DNA of 64,000 nt from Oceanobacillus halophilus (GCF_003628505.1 NZ_RBZP01000002.1:1-64000), one strand, 5' to 3'. Shown: positions 1-12,336, counted from the stretch's first letter. Numbers and translations are program-made. Notes: generated from the sequence alone by a model not told the origin.

Positions 1-119
1 AGGCCGTGCCCGCGGAAAGCGAAGTATTCTGCCGGAGCGAATGACTGCACAAAATAATCATCAGTGTGAGCGAGAACAATACTATTCTGAATTAAAGATG
101 TCAACAGTCTATACAAAAT
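1..119. repeat. Dispersed MITE-like repeat, copy 1 (cut by window edge)
   Basis: This is the right-hand part of a GC-rich interspersed element. It carries a segment ending in CGGAGCGAATGA, a GTGTGAGCGAGA stretch, and then an end sequence containing CTGAATTAAAGATGTCAACA followed by GTCTATACAAAA. The same end occurs at about 62855-62886, 8475-8508 and, inverted, at 25250, 35880 and 44638. The rest of the copy lies outside the window. It sits just past the end of the yunD gene. No reading frame in it looks like a protein. Confidence 0.75.
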
Positions 120-144
120 GCGAAACAAACGATTATATTATAGT

Positions 145-1542
145 CTATAGGAAGTTTTTTCGTAATGTTTCTGCCAATAAATCACGGAGAAATTCTGGCA
201 AGATATACTTTTTGCTTTCTGATCTTGCAATTTCCGGCAATAATCTGCCAAACGTAAAAGTGTCTGCAGTTGCTACTTTATATATTTCATTTGCTTCTAA
301 CGGCTTTCCATTAGGCAGAGAAACTCTTTTCACAAACTCCTCGCCATTTTTATGATAATCCGTATCTACTTGAATGCCAGAAAAAATCATTCTACCTAAT
401 ACTTCACCACGGAATCCAAATCCTTTTAATTTTAGTTCCATAAATTCTTTTGTAAAGGATGCACGAATCACTTCCATCAGTTCGCTTCCAGATAAATCCA
501 CCGTTACGGGATTGATAGGGTGAGGACATATACGATGGACATCTTGATACGTAATATTACCTGCAGGAAGCTGGTCTAATAGCAATCCTGAATTTAACAT
601 TGCTATATCTGTATTCGTAAACCTTCTTAATGTATTCGTTAATTCTTGCATTATTTTTGTATGTTGAAACCATTTTACCTCAATTGGACGATCGGCATGT
701 ACAATTGTATAACCCAGACTTCTATCTGCAGCATCTTGCAAGAGTTGTACTGATTGAGCTGTTGCTAAATCTTTCGGGTAATTGGTTATTTCCGTTGCAT
801 ATGCTTCCTTCTTCACCAATTTTTTTAAAGAATGGTCCCAAGTTAGGATTGCTTCTCCAACGAATGAACAATGTTTTCCAGCTGCTGTAATCAGTGTGTT
901 ATTAACTGCTTCACCTGTGCGCAATAAGTGGTGGGTGTGGCCGCCTATAATTAAGTCAATTTCCTTGTACCTTCTTGCAATGGCCTGATCCTCACTAATA
1001 CCTAAGTGCGATAAAAGGATAATTATGTCCGTTTGCTGTTTTAATATAGAAACATAGTTATCAAGGATTTCAAAAATGGGAGATACGTGCCATTCAAGGA
1101 GATGATAGTAATCATTAAATGGTGCAGTCAGTCCAATAAATCCAACTTTCACTCCACTAACAGATGTTGTTTTTACAGATCTTTTCAACCATAAAGGATT
1201 CCCATTATCTGTAGTGTCTATATTAGTACATACAACATCAAATTCTGCATCATCATACAAATGGAAAAGATCATCATGAGATAGTGTAATACCTTCATTA
1301 TTACCAATAGTAGCTATATCATAGTTCAAATCATTCATTAACTGTACATTGGCTTTACCCATAAATGCTTCGGAAATGGGGTGTACACGATCCATATGAT
1401 CACCAATATCTACTAACCAATACTCCTCTCCACGTGCCTTTCGGGAAGAAATAGAGTCTTTCATAAACCCTGCTACTCTTGGCCATTGGTCAAAGTTACT
1501 ATGTAAATCATTTGTATAATAAAAGTACAATTTTTCTTGCAT
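145..1542 (-). CDS. yunD: YunD-type metallophosphoesterase / 5'-nucleotidase
   Basis: 465 residues with a two-metal calcineurin-like phosphoesterase domain in the first 260 residues and a 5'-nucleotidase C-terminal domain after it. Metal-binding motifs visible: D12-x-H14 (NDLHSN), GDHMD near 48, GNNEG near 80, a SHLG motif and GGHTHH near 200. There is no signal peptide, so a cytoplasmic enzyme is expected, unlike secreted UshA-type 5'-nucleotidases. It probably dephosphorylates nucleotides or related phosphoesters; the exact substrate cannot be read from sequence. It lies directly downstream of yunE-type and suf genes on the same strand, as in B. subtilis, which supports the YunD assignment. 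Confidence 0.85.
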   Translation of the reverse strand: MQEKLYFYYTNDLHSNFDQWPRVAGFMKDSISSRKARGEEYWLVDIGDHMDRVHPISEAFMGKANVQLMNDLNYDIATIGNNEGITLSHDDLFHLYDDAEFDVVCTNIDTTDNGNPLWLKRSVKTTSVSGVKVGFIGLTAPFNDYYHLLEWHVSPIFEILDNYVSILKQQTDIIILLSHLGISEDQAIARRYKEIDLIIGGHTHHLLRTGEAVNNTLITAAGKHCSFVGEAILTWDHSLKKLVKKEAYATEITNYPKDLATAQSVQLLQDAADRSLGYTIVHADRPIEVKWFQHTKIMQELTNTLRRFTNTDIAMLNSGLLLDQLPAGNITYQDVHRICPHPINPVTVDLSGSELMEVIRASFTKEFMELKLKGFGFRGEVLGRMIFSGIQVDTDYHKNGEEFVKRVSLPNGKPLEANEIYKVATADTFTFGRLLPEIARSESKKYILPEFLRDLLAETLRKNFL

Positions 1543-1623
1543 TAGTTAGTCATACTCCTTTAAAACTAAGGTTTAAAAACCGTCAGATACATTTGATAGA
1601 AAAAAAGCTTTCTTTTTAACCTA

Positions 1624-2442
1624 CTAAGAGATGCCCTGAAATACCATTCGTAAGCCAATAAATATCAGTAATATTCTCAATATCCATTCCACTGATTTAC
1701 TAGGAAGTAATTGATTTACTTTTGCACCCAATACTCCACCAAGTAAAGCACCAGGAATAAAAAAGAAAACATATTCCCAAGCAATATGCCCTAATATCAC
1801 ATGTGTACCTGCGCCAAATATACTTACAAAGAAAATCATAAACATGGATGTAGCAGTTGCAATGTGAGCGGGAATTCCAAATAATAACATCATGGCAGGA
1901 ACCATAATCGAACCCCCGCCAATACCAAATAATCCAGACAGAATTCCAACAATAAAGGAAAGAATAAAAGCGGGAACAAATGTTACTCGGTATTGAAATG
2001 TCTCACCATATAACGAACCGGTACGGACACCGCTAGAATCAGGATCTATAGTTCTTTTAAATTTATCTTTTTTTATAAAAAATAATAAAGAGATTATAAC
2101 CATTAAAATACCAAAATATATTAAAAAGGCCTGTGCATTAATATATTCATTTAACCATGATCCGATGATTCCACCAGGTAAACTTCCTGATAGAAAAAGT
2201 AAACCTGTCTTGTAATCAACTCGTTTTGCTCTAAGGTAGGACAAAGTCGATGCTAATCCTGTGAAAATCATGGTGATTAATGAAATTCCTACGATGGTTT
2301 GTGGATTTGCCCATGCAAAGGATGGAGAAATACTATACATAAAAAATAAACTAGGGACAAGAATGATTCCTCCACCTAATCCAGCTATAGATCCAATAAA
2401 GGCCGTCAACATCCCTATTACTAAACATATTATAAAAACCAT
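1624..2442 (-). CDS. yunE: TauE/SafE-family sulfite/anion exporter, YunE-like
   Basis: 272-residue polytopic membrane protein with about eight hydrophobic segments. It has the family's two similar halves, each with a glycine-rich entry motif: AGLGGGIILVPSLF near residue 20 and FGIGGGSIMVPAMM near 172. Family members export sulfite, sulfoacetate or related organic anions; the substrate here is unknown. The ATG is preceded by GGAAGG about 8 nt upstream. Its position between yunD and the suf operon matches B. subtilis yunE. The gap to sufB (2443-2628) contains several AT-rich inverted repeats but no clear known operator. Confidence 0.8.
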   Translation of the reverse strand: MVFIICLVIGMLTAFIGSIAGLGGGIILVPSLFFMYSISPSFAWANPQTIVGISLITMIFTGLASTLSYLRAKRVDYKTGLLFLSGSLPGGIIGSWLNEYINAQAFLIYFGILMVIISLLFFIKKDKFKRTIDPDSSGVRTGSLYGETFQYRVTFVPAFILSFIVGILSGLFGIGGGSIMVPAMMLLFGIPAHIATATSMFMIFFVSIFGAGTHVILGHIAWEYVFFFIPGALLGGVLGAKVNQLLPSKSVEWILRILLIFIGLRMVFQGIS

Positions 2443-2583
2443 TGTATTAACCTTCCATCTCTATGAATTCCAAATTTAATTTTAGCATTAATTGGAAAGG
2501 ATTCCTAATTTATCGGGTTACAAATTAGTTAGGATTTGTAAATGTTAATCCTATTTTATCAGAACACCATCATTCGATTCTAA

Positions 2584-2621
2584 AAAATCCCAATTCAGCC
2601 CTTAAGCCGAATTGGGATTTT
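2584..2621 (-). terminator. Rho-independent terminator of the suf operon
   Basis: Inverted repeat with arms of about 10 bp (AATCCCAATT paired with AATTGGGATT), extended through GC/GC pairs, closed by a short loop and followed on the minus strand by a T-rich run. It begins 7 bp beyond the sufB stop codon. Confidence 0.85.
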
Positions 2622-2628
2622 ATGAATA

Positions 2629-4026
2629 TTATCCAATTGAACCTTCCATTTCAAACTTAATTAGACGGTTCATTTCAACTGCATATTCCATTGGAAGTTC
2701 TTTTGTAAATGGTTCTATAAAGCCCATTACAATCATTTCTGTCGCTTCTTCTTCTGTTAAACCTCTACTCATTAGGTAGAATAATTGTTCTTCTGATACT
2801 TTGGAAACTTTCGCTTCATGCTCTAATGAAATATTGTCATTGTAAATTTCATTATAAGGAATGGTATCAGATTTTGACTCGTTATCCAGAATTAATGTAT
2901 CACATTCGATATTTGCACGTGCTCCGTCTGCTTTACGTCCAAAGTGTACTAACCCACGGTAAGTAACGTTACCACCTTGTTTAGAGAATGATTTTGATAC
3001 GATAGTAGAAGAAGTATTAGGTGCTAAATGATGCATTTTTGCACCAGCGTCTTGTACTTGACCTTTACCAGCAATAGCAATAGAAATAGTATTACCACGT
3101 GCACCTTCACCTCTTAGGTGAATAGAAGGATACTTCATTGTCAGCTTAGAACCAATGTTACCATCAATCCATTCCATGGTTGCATTAGCATCACAAGTTG
3201 CACGTTTTGTAACTAGGTTATAGACATTATTTGCCCAGTTCTGAATCGTAGTATAACGGCAGTAACCGTCTTTCTTAACAATGATTTCTACAACCGCACT
3301 ATGCAAGGAATTAGTTGTATAAACTGGTGCTGTACATCCTTCCACATAGTGTACGGAAGCACCCTCATCAACAATAATTAATGTTCGTTCAAACTGTCCC
3401 ATGTTCTCGGAATTGATACGGAAATACGCTTGCAATGGTGTGGTTGCTTTTACACCTTTAGGAACATAAATGAAAGATCCACCAGACCATACAGCTGAGT
3501 TCAATGCTGAGAACTTATTGTCGGAATAAGGAACTACCTTACCAAAATACTCTTTGAAAAGTTCTTCATGTTCTTTTAATGCTGTATCCGTATCTTTGAA
3601 AATGATTCCTAGTTCCTCTAAGTCTTCTTTCAGGCTGTGGTAAACTACTTCAGATTCGTATTGAGCGGATACACCAGCTAAATATTTTTGTTCTGCTTCT
3701 GGAATTCCTAATTTATCAAATGTTTGTTTGATTTCATCTGGTACTTCATCCCAGGTTCTTCCTTGTTTTTCGGATGGTTTTACATAATAAACAATTTCAT
3801 CAAAATCCAATCCAGTTAGATCTCCACCCCATTGTGGCATTGGACGCTCATAGAAGTGCTCTAATGCTTTTAGACGATAGTCTAACATCCACTGAGGTTC
3901 TTCTTTCATTTTTGAGATTTCTTCCACAACTTTACGAGTCAATCCTCGCTCCGTACGGAAAACAGATACGTCTTTGTCACGGAACCCATATTGATACTCT
4001 TCTATTTCAGGTACTTTCTTAGACAA
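2629..4026 (-). CDS. sufB: Fe-S cluster assembly scaffold SufB
   Basis: 465-residue SufB, the core scaffold of the SufBCD complex that builds Fe-S clusters in the cytoplasm. Length and sequence are typical of Bacillus SufB, with the characteristic [15 protein letters not shown] region near the C-terminus shared with SufD. The start codon is TTG, preceded by GGAGG with 8-9 nt spacing. It is the last gene of a five-gene operon (sufC-sufD-sufS-sufU-sufB, all minus strand), followed by a strong terminator. This is the main Fe-S pathway of Firmicutes and is normally essential. Confidence 0.97.
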   Translation of the reverse strand: MSKKVPEIEEYQYGFRDKDVSVFRTERGLTRKVVEEISKMKEEPQWMLDYRLKALEHFYERPMPQWGGDLTGLDFDEIVYYVKPSEKQGRTWDEVPDEIKQTFDKLGIPEAEQKYLAGVSAQYESEVVYHSLKEDLEELGIIFKDTDTALKEHEELFKEYFGKVVPYSDNKFSALNSAVWSGGSFIYVPKGVKATTPLQAYFRINSENMGQFERTLIIVDEGASVHYVEGCTAPVYTTNSLHSAVVEIIVKKDGYCRYTTIQNWANNVYNLVTKRATCDANATMEWIDGNIGSKLTMKYPSIHLRGEGARGNTISIAIAGKGQVQDAGAKMHHLAPNTSSTIVSKSFSKQGGNVTYRGLVHFGRKADGARANIECDTLILDNESKSDTIPYNEIYNDNISLEHEAKVSKVSEEQLFYLMSRGLTEEEATEMIVMGFIEPFTKELPMEYAVEMNRLIKFEMEGSIG

Positions 4027-4089
4027 TTATAAAACCTCCTTTAGGTACTGACAACAGATCAAGAATACTCTATTCTTTAATCTTCTATC

Positions 4090-7044
<2,955 letters not shown>

Positions 7045-7061
7045 ATTACTCCTCCTAACCA

Positions 7062-7847
7062 TTACGCGTTTTGTTCTACAGTTTCGTCTTCAATTCCTAG
7101 TTCTTCTTTAATCCAGTCATAACCTTCTGCTTCAAGACGTTTTGCAAGTTCTGGTCCACCTGATTTAACAACACGTCCACGCATCATTACATGTACATAG
7201 TCAGGTGTAATGTAGTTAAGTAAACGTTGGTAGTGAGTAATAATTAAGCATCCGAAGTTTTCATTACGCATTTTGTTGATTCCTTTTGATACTACTTTTA
7301 ATGCATCAATGTCAAGACCGGAGTCAATTTCATCCAGGATTGCAATTTCTGGTTTTAATTGCATCAATTGAAGAATTTCATTACGTTTCTTCTCCCCGCC
7401 TGAAAATCCTTCGTTTAAGTATCTTGTTGCCATATTTTTATCAATTTCAAGGTAATCTAAGTCTTCGTCCAATCCCTTGATGAATTTCATCAATGAAACT
7501 TCATTTCCTTCTCCGCGGCGCGCATTGATTGCTGAACGTAAAAAGTCAGAAGTAGTTACCCCACTGATTTCACTAGGATATTGCATAGCTAAGAAAAGAC
7601 CTGCACGTGCGCGTTCATCTACTTCCATTTCCAACACATCTTCGCCATCAAGGGTAATTGTTCCATCTGTAATTTCATAACTAGGATGACCCATGATTGC
7701 AGAAGCAAGTGTTGATTTACCTGTTCCATTTGGTCCCATGATTGCGTGGAATTCTCCACCTTTTATCGTAAGGTCTACACCTTTTAATATCTCTTTACCC
7801 TCAATTTCTACATGAAGATTCTTAATTTCTAACACTGATCCTGCCAT
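7062..7847 (-). CDS. sufC: SufC, ATPase of the SufBCD complex
   Basis: 261-residue ABC-type ATPase that powers SufBD during Fe-S assembly. Walker A is GPNGTGKST (near 38), the signature is FSGGEKKRNE (near 148) and Walker B is IAILDEIDSGLD (near 174). It is the first gene of the operon, with TGGAGGT 5 nt before the ATG. The upstream region holds a perfect 19-bp palindrome (7892-7910) next to a possible -10 (CATAAT, 7882-7887, minus strand). Confidence 0.97.
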   Translation of the reverse strand: MAGSVLEIKNLHVEIEGKEILKGVDLTIKGGEFHAIMGPNGTGKSTLASAIMGHPSYEITDGTITLDGEDVLEMEVDERARAGLFLAMQYPSEISGVTTSDFLRSAINARRGEGNEVSLMKFIKGLDEDLDYLEIDKNMATRYLNEGFSGGEKKRNEILQLMQLKPEIAILDEIDSGLDIDALKVVSKGINKMRNENFGCLIITHYQRLLNYITPDYVHVMMRGRVVKSGGPELAKRLEAEGYDWIKEELGIEDETVEQNA

Positions 7848-7891
7848 AACTATACCTCCAAAGACTGATATTTTTGTTTCTATTATGATGA

Positions 7892-7910
7892 AATGAATGA
7901 TACATTCATT
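7892..7910. promoter_or_regulatory. Perfect 8-3-8 palindrome upstream of sufC
   Basis: AATGAATG-ATA-CATTCATT lies 44 bp before the sufC ATG and just upstream of a possible -10. Its half-sites resemble FadR half-sites, but the spacing is too short for the 18-bp FadR box and it does not match a Fur 7-1-7 box well. It is a probable operator for an unidentified dimeric repressor of the suf operon. Confidence 0.5.
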
Positions 7911-8115
7911 CTCAATCTATTCTCATTACAATCTTAAAGCATTTCCAATTAATAATCAACTTATTAACTATCAACCTGAGTAATAGAAAAACAACATTTA
8001 GATTCTATTTTAGACTCTTTTTAGTAAATGTTCAAAAAAATGCATTCTTTACTACTTTTTGCACTATCAGTATAGTATCTCCTAACTATAATTGCCAAAA
8101 CCATATGTATATATA

Positions 8116-8140
8116 AATAAAAGATTAAAAATCTTTTATT
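8116..8140. other. AT-rich perfect hairpin
   Basis: AATAAAAGATT and AATCTTTTATT form a perfect 11-bp inverted repeat with a 3-nt loop, with T-rich sequence beyond it. It lies in the 7.9-8.6 kb gene-free stretch between the suf promoter and repeat copy 2. It may terminate stray transcripts; no gene is attached to it. Confidence 0.4.
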
Positions 8141-8212
8141 TTGTACTGGCTCCTAAATTTAGGGACCTAATCTTAATTCTTGTTACTTTATAACTGCATA
8201 CTTGATACAAAG

Positions 8213-8508
8213 TGCTGATTTATTTAATTAAAGAATAAATGTGAAATAAGGTGCGTTGTTGATTTCCGCTCCGGGCAGTCGCTTTCCGCGGGCGGCTGAT
8301 GAGACTGCGTAGTGAGGGAACTAATTGAATATTCTTCCTCGTTCCCTTGCGCCGAGAAAGCCCGCTTCGAAGGATTACTGGAAGACGCAGGCGCACACGC
8401 TTTTCAGCACGGAGAAGGCTCACCAGCTCCTCGCGGAAAGCGGAGTGTATTTCCGTAGCGGATAATAAGCACCATTCTGAATGAAAGATATCAACAGTCT
8501 ATACAAAT
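8213..8508. repeat. Dispersed MITE-like repeat, copy 2
   Basis: About 295 bp. The left end (CTGATTTATTTAATTAAAGA) and the right end (TGAATGAAAGATATCAACAG, then TCTATACAAA) are imperfect terminal inverted repeats. The interior is GC-rich with inverted modules: GCTTTCCGCGGGCGG near 8280 against CTCGCGGAAAGCGGAGTG near 8431, and TTGATTTCCGCTCCGGGCAG, shared with copies at 25650 and 44700. An open frame crosses it on the minus strand but has no RBS or protein-like composition. Confidence 0.75.
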
Positions 8509-8572
8509 TACGTAAAGATCACATTGGAAAAGCGTTCTTAATTTATATTTGACTTCTTAGCCGTTTACGTGT

Positions 8573-8609
8573 AAAAAATGCTGGTATTTTGTGAATACCA
8601 GCATTTTTT
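8573..8609. terminator. Bidirectional Rho-independent terminator
   Basis: AAAATGCTGGTATT and AATACCAGCATTTT form a near-perfect 14-15 bp stem with a 5-nt loop and T runs on both strands. It ends 8 bp beyond the stop of the small minus-strand gene at 8617, which supports that gene being real. Confidence 0.85.
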
Positions 8610-8616
8610 CACCTAC

Positions 8617-8787
8617 TTATTTATGCATTTGAGAGGTTGCCTCAGCTACAACTTTTTTGCTTATCTCATAGTCTCTTTCACGTTTCTGTTCCACTTTCAT
8701 ACGATTGGAAAATTTGCGCTCATATTCCGCAAAATTCATCCCATGTGATTGTTCCATAGCCTTTTCCATTTCAGGAGTATACTTCAT
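8617..8787 (-). CDS. Small hypothetical protein, 56 residues
   Basis: A 56-residue frame starting MKYTPEMEKAMEQSHGMNFA and ending in TSQMHK. It is highly charged, probably mostly helical, with no cysteines and no membrane segment. Only a weak TTAGGT sits before the ATG, but a strong terminator follows directly and composition is protein-like. It stands alone between the metNIQ operon and the repeat at 8213. I do not recognise the family; no function is proposed. Confidence 0.5.
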   Translation of the reverse strand: MKYTPEMEKAMEQSHGMNFAEYERKFSNRMKVEQKRERDYEISKKVVAEATSQMHK

Positions 8788-8973
8788 GATTTTACCTAAT
8801 CATCCCTTTCAAAATGTCTAATCCTATATTATCACTTGAAAAAGTATAAGACAAAGCAAAATTCGAATTATCTAACAGGTTAAATGTAGGTATATTCAAT
8901 TATGAAGCATACAAAAGGGTATATACTTATTTATGTTAAAAAATACTAGCAAATACTGCGGATTACTCTTTAT

Positions 8974-9876
8974 TTAATTACTTCCTCCAACTGGAACTAC
9001 TGCACCTTCGTAATTTTCAAGGATGAAATTTTGAATTTCTTCAGATTGAAGTACTTCTACAAGTTTAGTGATAGCTTCATTCTCTATGTCTGCGGAACGA
9101 ACTGCAATAACATTAACATACTCTGAATCTTCATCTTCAATAAATAATGCATCCTCTAACGGGCTTAACCCTGCTTCAATCGCATAATTGGTATTAATGG
9201 CAACTAAAGCATCTTCTTCGCTTTGATACATTTCAGGCAATAGTGCCGGATCAACATCTGGTGAAAATGTTAAATCAAGTGGGTTTTCAGCAATATCATC
9301 AATAGTTGCAGCTGATTTATCTACTGATTCATCTAATGTAATTAATCCTTGTGTTTCAAATAAAGCCAAGATACGTCCATGGTCAGAAATGGAACGACTA
9401 ATAATTACTTCCATCCCCTCTTCAATATCATCTACACTTGCTACATTTTGAGAATATACACCCATAGGCTCTACGTGAATCCCGTCAATATAATCTAATT
9501 CATAGCCTGTATCAGCAATGGTTTGTTTCAAGTATGGGATATGCTGAAAATAATTTGCATCAAGGGTACCATTTTCTAAATCATCATTCGGCAACACATA
9601 GTCTTGATATTCTTCGATGTTAATAGAAATTCCTTCATCTTCTAAAAGAGGCTGCGCTTCCTGTAAGATTTCTGCATGAGGTGTACTGGAAGCACCAATT
9701 GTAAGCTCAATGTTTTCCTCTGTAGCTTCTGTTTCATCTGCAGATTCTTCACTTTCTGCTGTTGTGTCGTCAGTAGCATTTTCATTGGATGTATCTTCTT
9801 CATTTCCCCCGCCACAAGCTGCCAGAAATGCAGTTAATAATAATACGGTTAATAATGCTAATAATTTTTTCATCAT
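8974..9876 (-). CDS. metQ: Methionine ABC transporter substrate-binding lipoprotein MetQ
   Basis: 300-residue lipoprotein of the NlpA/MetQ family. The signal peptide ends in a clear lipobox LAAC (cysteine near 21), followed by an acidic linker to about residue 55 and then the binding domain (IGASSTPHAEIL). It captures methionine (D- or L-) outside the membrane and delivers it to MetI. AAGGAG precedes the double ATG by 5-8 nt. It is the last gene of metN-metI-metQ, 10 bp after metI, under a SAM-I riboswitch. It corresponds to yusA/metQ of B. subtilis. Confidence 0.95.
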   Translation of the reverse strand: MMKKLLALLTVLLLTAFLAACGGGNEEDTSNENATDDTTAESEESADETEATEENIELTIGASSTPHAEILQEAQPLLEDEGISINIEEYQDYVLPNDDLENGTLDANYFQHIPYLKQTIADTGYELDYIDGIHVEPMGVYSQNVASVDDIEEGMEVIISRSISDHGRILALFETQGLITLDESVDKSAATIDDIAENPLDLTFSPDVDPALLPEMYQSEEDALVAINTNYAIEAGLSPLEDALFIEDEDSEYVNVIAVRSADIENEAITKLVEVLQSEEIQNFILENYEGAVVPVGGSN

Positions 9877-9886
9877 GTCTTCTCCT

Positions 9887-10543
9887 TTATCTTTTATCTA
9901 TTTTATTGGAAGTTAAGTCTCCAATGAACTGAATAATAAAAACAATAACTAGAATTAGGATGGTACAAAGTAATACAACATCAAATTGACGACGCTGAAA
10001 TCCATAGAAATAAGCAAAATCTCCTAAACCACCTGCACCTATTACTCCTGCCATTGCCGTAAAACCTATTAAAGCAATCGCTGTAACTGTTAACCCCGAA
10101 ATTAATGCTGGCATGGATTCAGGTAATAGTACTTTAAAAATAATCGTTCTTGTTTTTGCTCCCATTGAATGAGCTGCTTCTACCACGCCTTTGTCAACTT
10201 CACGAAAAGCTATTTCAGCTAATCTTCCATAAAATGGTGCAGAACCGATAATTAATGCCGGTAATGCTGCTGTAGGTCCTCTAACGGTACCAATAATAAA
10301 ATCAGTAAATGGGAATAACAACAATATTAATATAATGAAGGGAATTGCACGAAACACATTAACAATACTAGCGACCACAGCATTTGCAGTTTTACTTTCC
10401 CAAATTCCATCTTTAGAAGTGAGGTACAGTAGTAATCCTAATAACACTCCTAAAATTGCAGTACCTATCAACGCAATGATGGTCATATATAATGTTTCAT
10501 ACGTAGCTGTCCATATATCATCAAATTTTATATTACTTAGCAT
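9887..10543 (-). CDS. metI: Methionine ABC transporter permease MetI (MetP)
   Basis: 218-residue permease with five or so membrane segments and the binding-protein-dependent permease loop EAAHSMGAKTRTIIFKVLLPE (near 140-160) that docks on MetN. GGAGG lies 9 nt before the ATG, inside the 3' end of metN (11-bp overlap), so translation is coupled. It is named metP/yusB in B. subtilis. Confidence 0.95.
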   Translation of the reverse strand: MLSNIKFDDIWTATYETLYMTIIALIGTAILGVLLGLLLYLTSKDGIWESKTANAVVASIVNVFRAIPFIILILLLFPFTDFIIGTVRGPTAALPALIIGSAPFYGRLAEIAFREVDKGVVEAAHSMGAKTRTIIFKVLLPESMPALISGLTVTAIALIGFTAMAGVIGAGGLGDFAYFYGFQRRQFDVVLLCTILILVIVFIIQFIGDLTSNKIDKR

Positions 10544-11570
10544 CCTTGATAACCTCCACTTCTACCGAGGTTTCTTTTTGGATAAATTGAATAGCCTTCT
10601 CTATCTCGCTCGAGTCACCAGAGAACTGAATAACTAATGTTCCATAACCACCTGCTTGTGTTTGTGTTATTTTCCCTTGCAGAATATTAATATCTACAGG
10701 AAAGTTTTTTGCTAATTGACTGATTAATGTTTGATTGGTTGTTTCGCCTAAAAAATGCAGTCGAATAAGTTTTCCTTTTTTAAAATTCTCAATCAAGTAA
10801 TACAATTCTTCTGACTGATCATGTTCATCCGAACCCATTACTTGTGCTACGAATTTTTTCGTAACTTTCTCTTTCGGATGTGTAAAAACCTCCAAAACGT
10901 CACCTTGCTCTACAATTTTCCCTTGTTCCATAACGGCAACCCTATGACAGATTTTTCGAATGACGTGCATCTCATGAGTAATAAGAATGATTGTAAGCCC
11001 CAAGTTTTGATTTATATCTACTAATAAATCCAATATGGCATTGGTTGTTTCTGGATCTAGTGCGGATGTTGCCTCATCGCAAAGTAAAACTTTCGGGTTA
11101 TTTGCTAGCGCACGTGCAATACCAACACGTTGCTTTTGACCCCCACTTAATTGGGAGGGATATGCTTTTTCTCTTCCTGATAATCCTACTAACCGGATTA
11201 GTTCTTGAACTCGATTCACCCGTTCGGCTTTCGGTACACCAGCTATTTCTAACGGAAATGCAATATTATCCTCAACCGTCCGAGACCATAGCAAGTTAAA
11301 GTGCTGAAAAATCATTCCAATATCCTGTCTTGCCGTACGAAGCTCATTTGCTTTTAATGCCGTTATTTCCTGTTTATCGATAACAACATTCCCTGAAGAT
11401 GGTTCTTCTAGACGATTTAGCAATCGAATAAAGGTACTTTTTCCTGCACCACTATAACCAATCACTCCAAAAATTTCGCCTTCTTTAATATCAAGGGTCA
11501 AATCATCAACTGCTGTTAATTCCTTATTTTCTGATGTAAAGACCTTCCGCAAACCCTTAATCGAAATCAA
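10533..11570 (-). CDS. metN: Methionine ABC transporter ATP-binding protein MetN
   Basis: 345-residue ATPase. Walker A GYSGAGKST (near 38), signature LSGGQKQRVGIARAL (near 141) and Walker B VLLCDEATSALDP (near 161) are intact. The C-terminal 90 residues form the NIL/ACT-like domain that senses methionine in MetN proteins. It is the first gene of the operon, with AAGGAGG upstream. Expression should drop when SAM is plentiful, through the riboswitch at 11640-11810. Confidence 0.95.
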   Translation of the reverse strand: MISIKGLRKVFTSENKELTAVDDLTLDIKEGEIFGVIGYSGAGKSTFIRLLNRLEEPSSGNVVIDKQEITALKANELRTARQDIGMIFQHFNLLWSRTVEDNIAFPLEIAGVPKAERVNRVQELIRLVGLSGREKAYPSQLSGGQKQRVGIARALANNPKVLLCDEATSALDPETTNAILDLLVDINQNLGLTIILITHEMHVIRKICHRVAVMEQGKIVEQGDVLEVFTHPKEKVTKKFVAQVMGSDEHDQSEELYYLIENFKKGKLIRLHFLGETTNQTLISQLAKNFPVDINILQGKITQTQAGGYGTLVIQFSGDSSEIEKAIQFIQKETSVEVEVIKDAK

Positions 11571-11639
11571 AACGATTCCTCCTTATTTACTACAACAACA
11601 AACAGACATTGCTTTTTTAGTATGTAACATATAGCAAAA

Positions 11640-11810
11640 TAAAAACGTCTTTCTGTAAGAGAACAGAAAGACGTAAGATAGCAAAGTCATCCGTTCTCTT
11701 ATCTTCCAAAGCCAATGCTTTGCAGGAATTAGCACCTTTTTCAAACAAGTATGTTTGAAGGTTGCCGCGGTTTCTCAGGGCCTTGTCCCTCCCCCGCTCT
11801 TGATAAGAGA
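11640..11810 (-). promoter_or_regulatory. SAM-I riboswitch (S-box) with terminator
   Basis: On the minus strand the element begins CTCTTATCAAGAGCGGGGGA and contains GGGAC, GGCCCTGAGAAACC and GCGGCAACC, the hallmark S-box core. The P1 arm CTCTTATC (11809-11802) pairs with GATAAGAG (11704-11697). The expression platform ends in a 12-bp terminator stem (11645-11674) followed by a T run. High SAM should terminate transcription before metN. Confidence 0.95.
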
Positions 11811-11841
11811 AAAATTATTATTCATAGATTGTATGCTGATA

Positions 11842-11871
11842 ATAATAGCATAATAGATTTCGTATTGTCAA
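11842..11871 (-). promoter_or_regulatory. Sigma-A promoter of metNIQ
   Basis: On the minus strand there is TTGACA (11871-11866), an 18-nt spacer and TATTAT (11847-11842) with an extended-10 TGC. The expected start, near 11835, lies about 25 nt before the S-box P1 helix. Confidence 0.65.
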
Positions 11872-11984
11872 CAAAAGCCGAATAATGAAATAATATATTC
11901 TTTTGTTAAGAAATTTATACTTCGCTTTCCGCGTGCTGACACACTGCTATAAAAAGAAAGAATCTAATAAAGAGAGTAAAAATA

Positions 11985-12008
11985 AAAACCGGCTAGATTC
12001 GCCGATTT
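11985..12008 (-). terminator. Terminator after yusE-like gene
   Basis: Stem AAATCGGC / GCCGGTTT (one mismatch) with a 7-nt loop and a minus-strand T-rich tail, 5 bp past the stop codon at 12013. Confidence 0.65.
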
Positions 12009-12012
12009 CAGT

Positions 12013-12336
12013 TTAACTTTTTACAAAAAGTTCAGGTTTATATTCCATCAAATAAGAATAGATATTAGCGATTGATTTAAACGCATAAACCTTTTCCTTT
12101 ATTTCATTATTCTCTTTAATTAATAAACATGGAACACTCTCAATTTTATTATCCTGCATAAAATCAGGATAGTAGGATGCATTCATTTCATAAAAAACAT
12201 CCATTTGATGAACAGATTCAATTTTTTCAAGCATGGTTCTTGCCAATCCACAAGTACCACAAAATGGGGTATAAATATATAGTATATATCTTTCTTGATT
12301 TAAAATATCTTCTGTAATTTCTTGCAAAAATACCAC
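12013..12336 (-). CDS. yusE: Thioredoxin-like protein YusE
   Basis: 107-residue single-domain thioredoxin-fold protein. The redox motif is C26-G-T-C29 (YTPFCGTCGLAR), and the cis-proline lies in ESVPCLLI (near 70). The family usually handles thiol-disulfide exchange in the cytoplasm; no signal peptide is present. A third cysteine next to the cis-proline (VPC) is a small oddity. It lies upstream of metNIQ and downstream of yusF, the same order as in B. subtilis. Confidence 0.85.
   Translation of the reverse strand: MVFLQEITEDILNQERYILYIYTPFCGTCGLARTMLEKIESVHQMDVFYEMNASYYPDFMQDNKIESVPCLLIKENNEIKEKVYAFKSIANIYSYLMEYKPELFVKS

Noticed and set aside
7892-7925. Fur box at the suf promoter
   Set aside because: Alignment to the 19-bp Fur consensus gives only about half matching positions; the palindrome is a better description.
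8220-8423. Minus-strand protein gene inside repeat copy 2
   Set aside because: The frame lies wholly in the dispersed repeat, has no RBS and an arginine/serine-rich composition typical of chance frames in GC-rich DNA.
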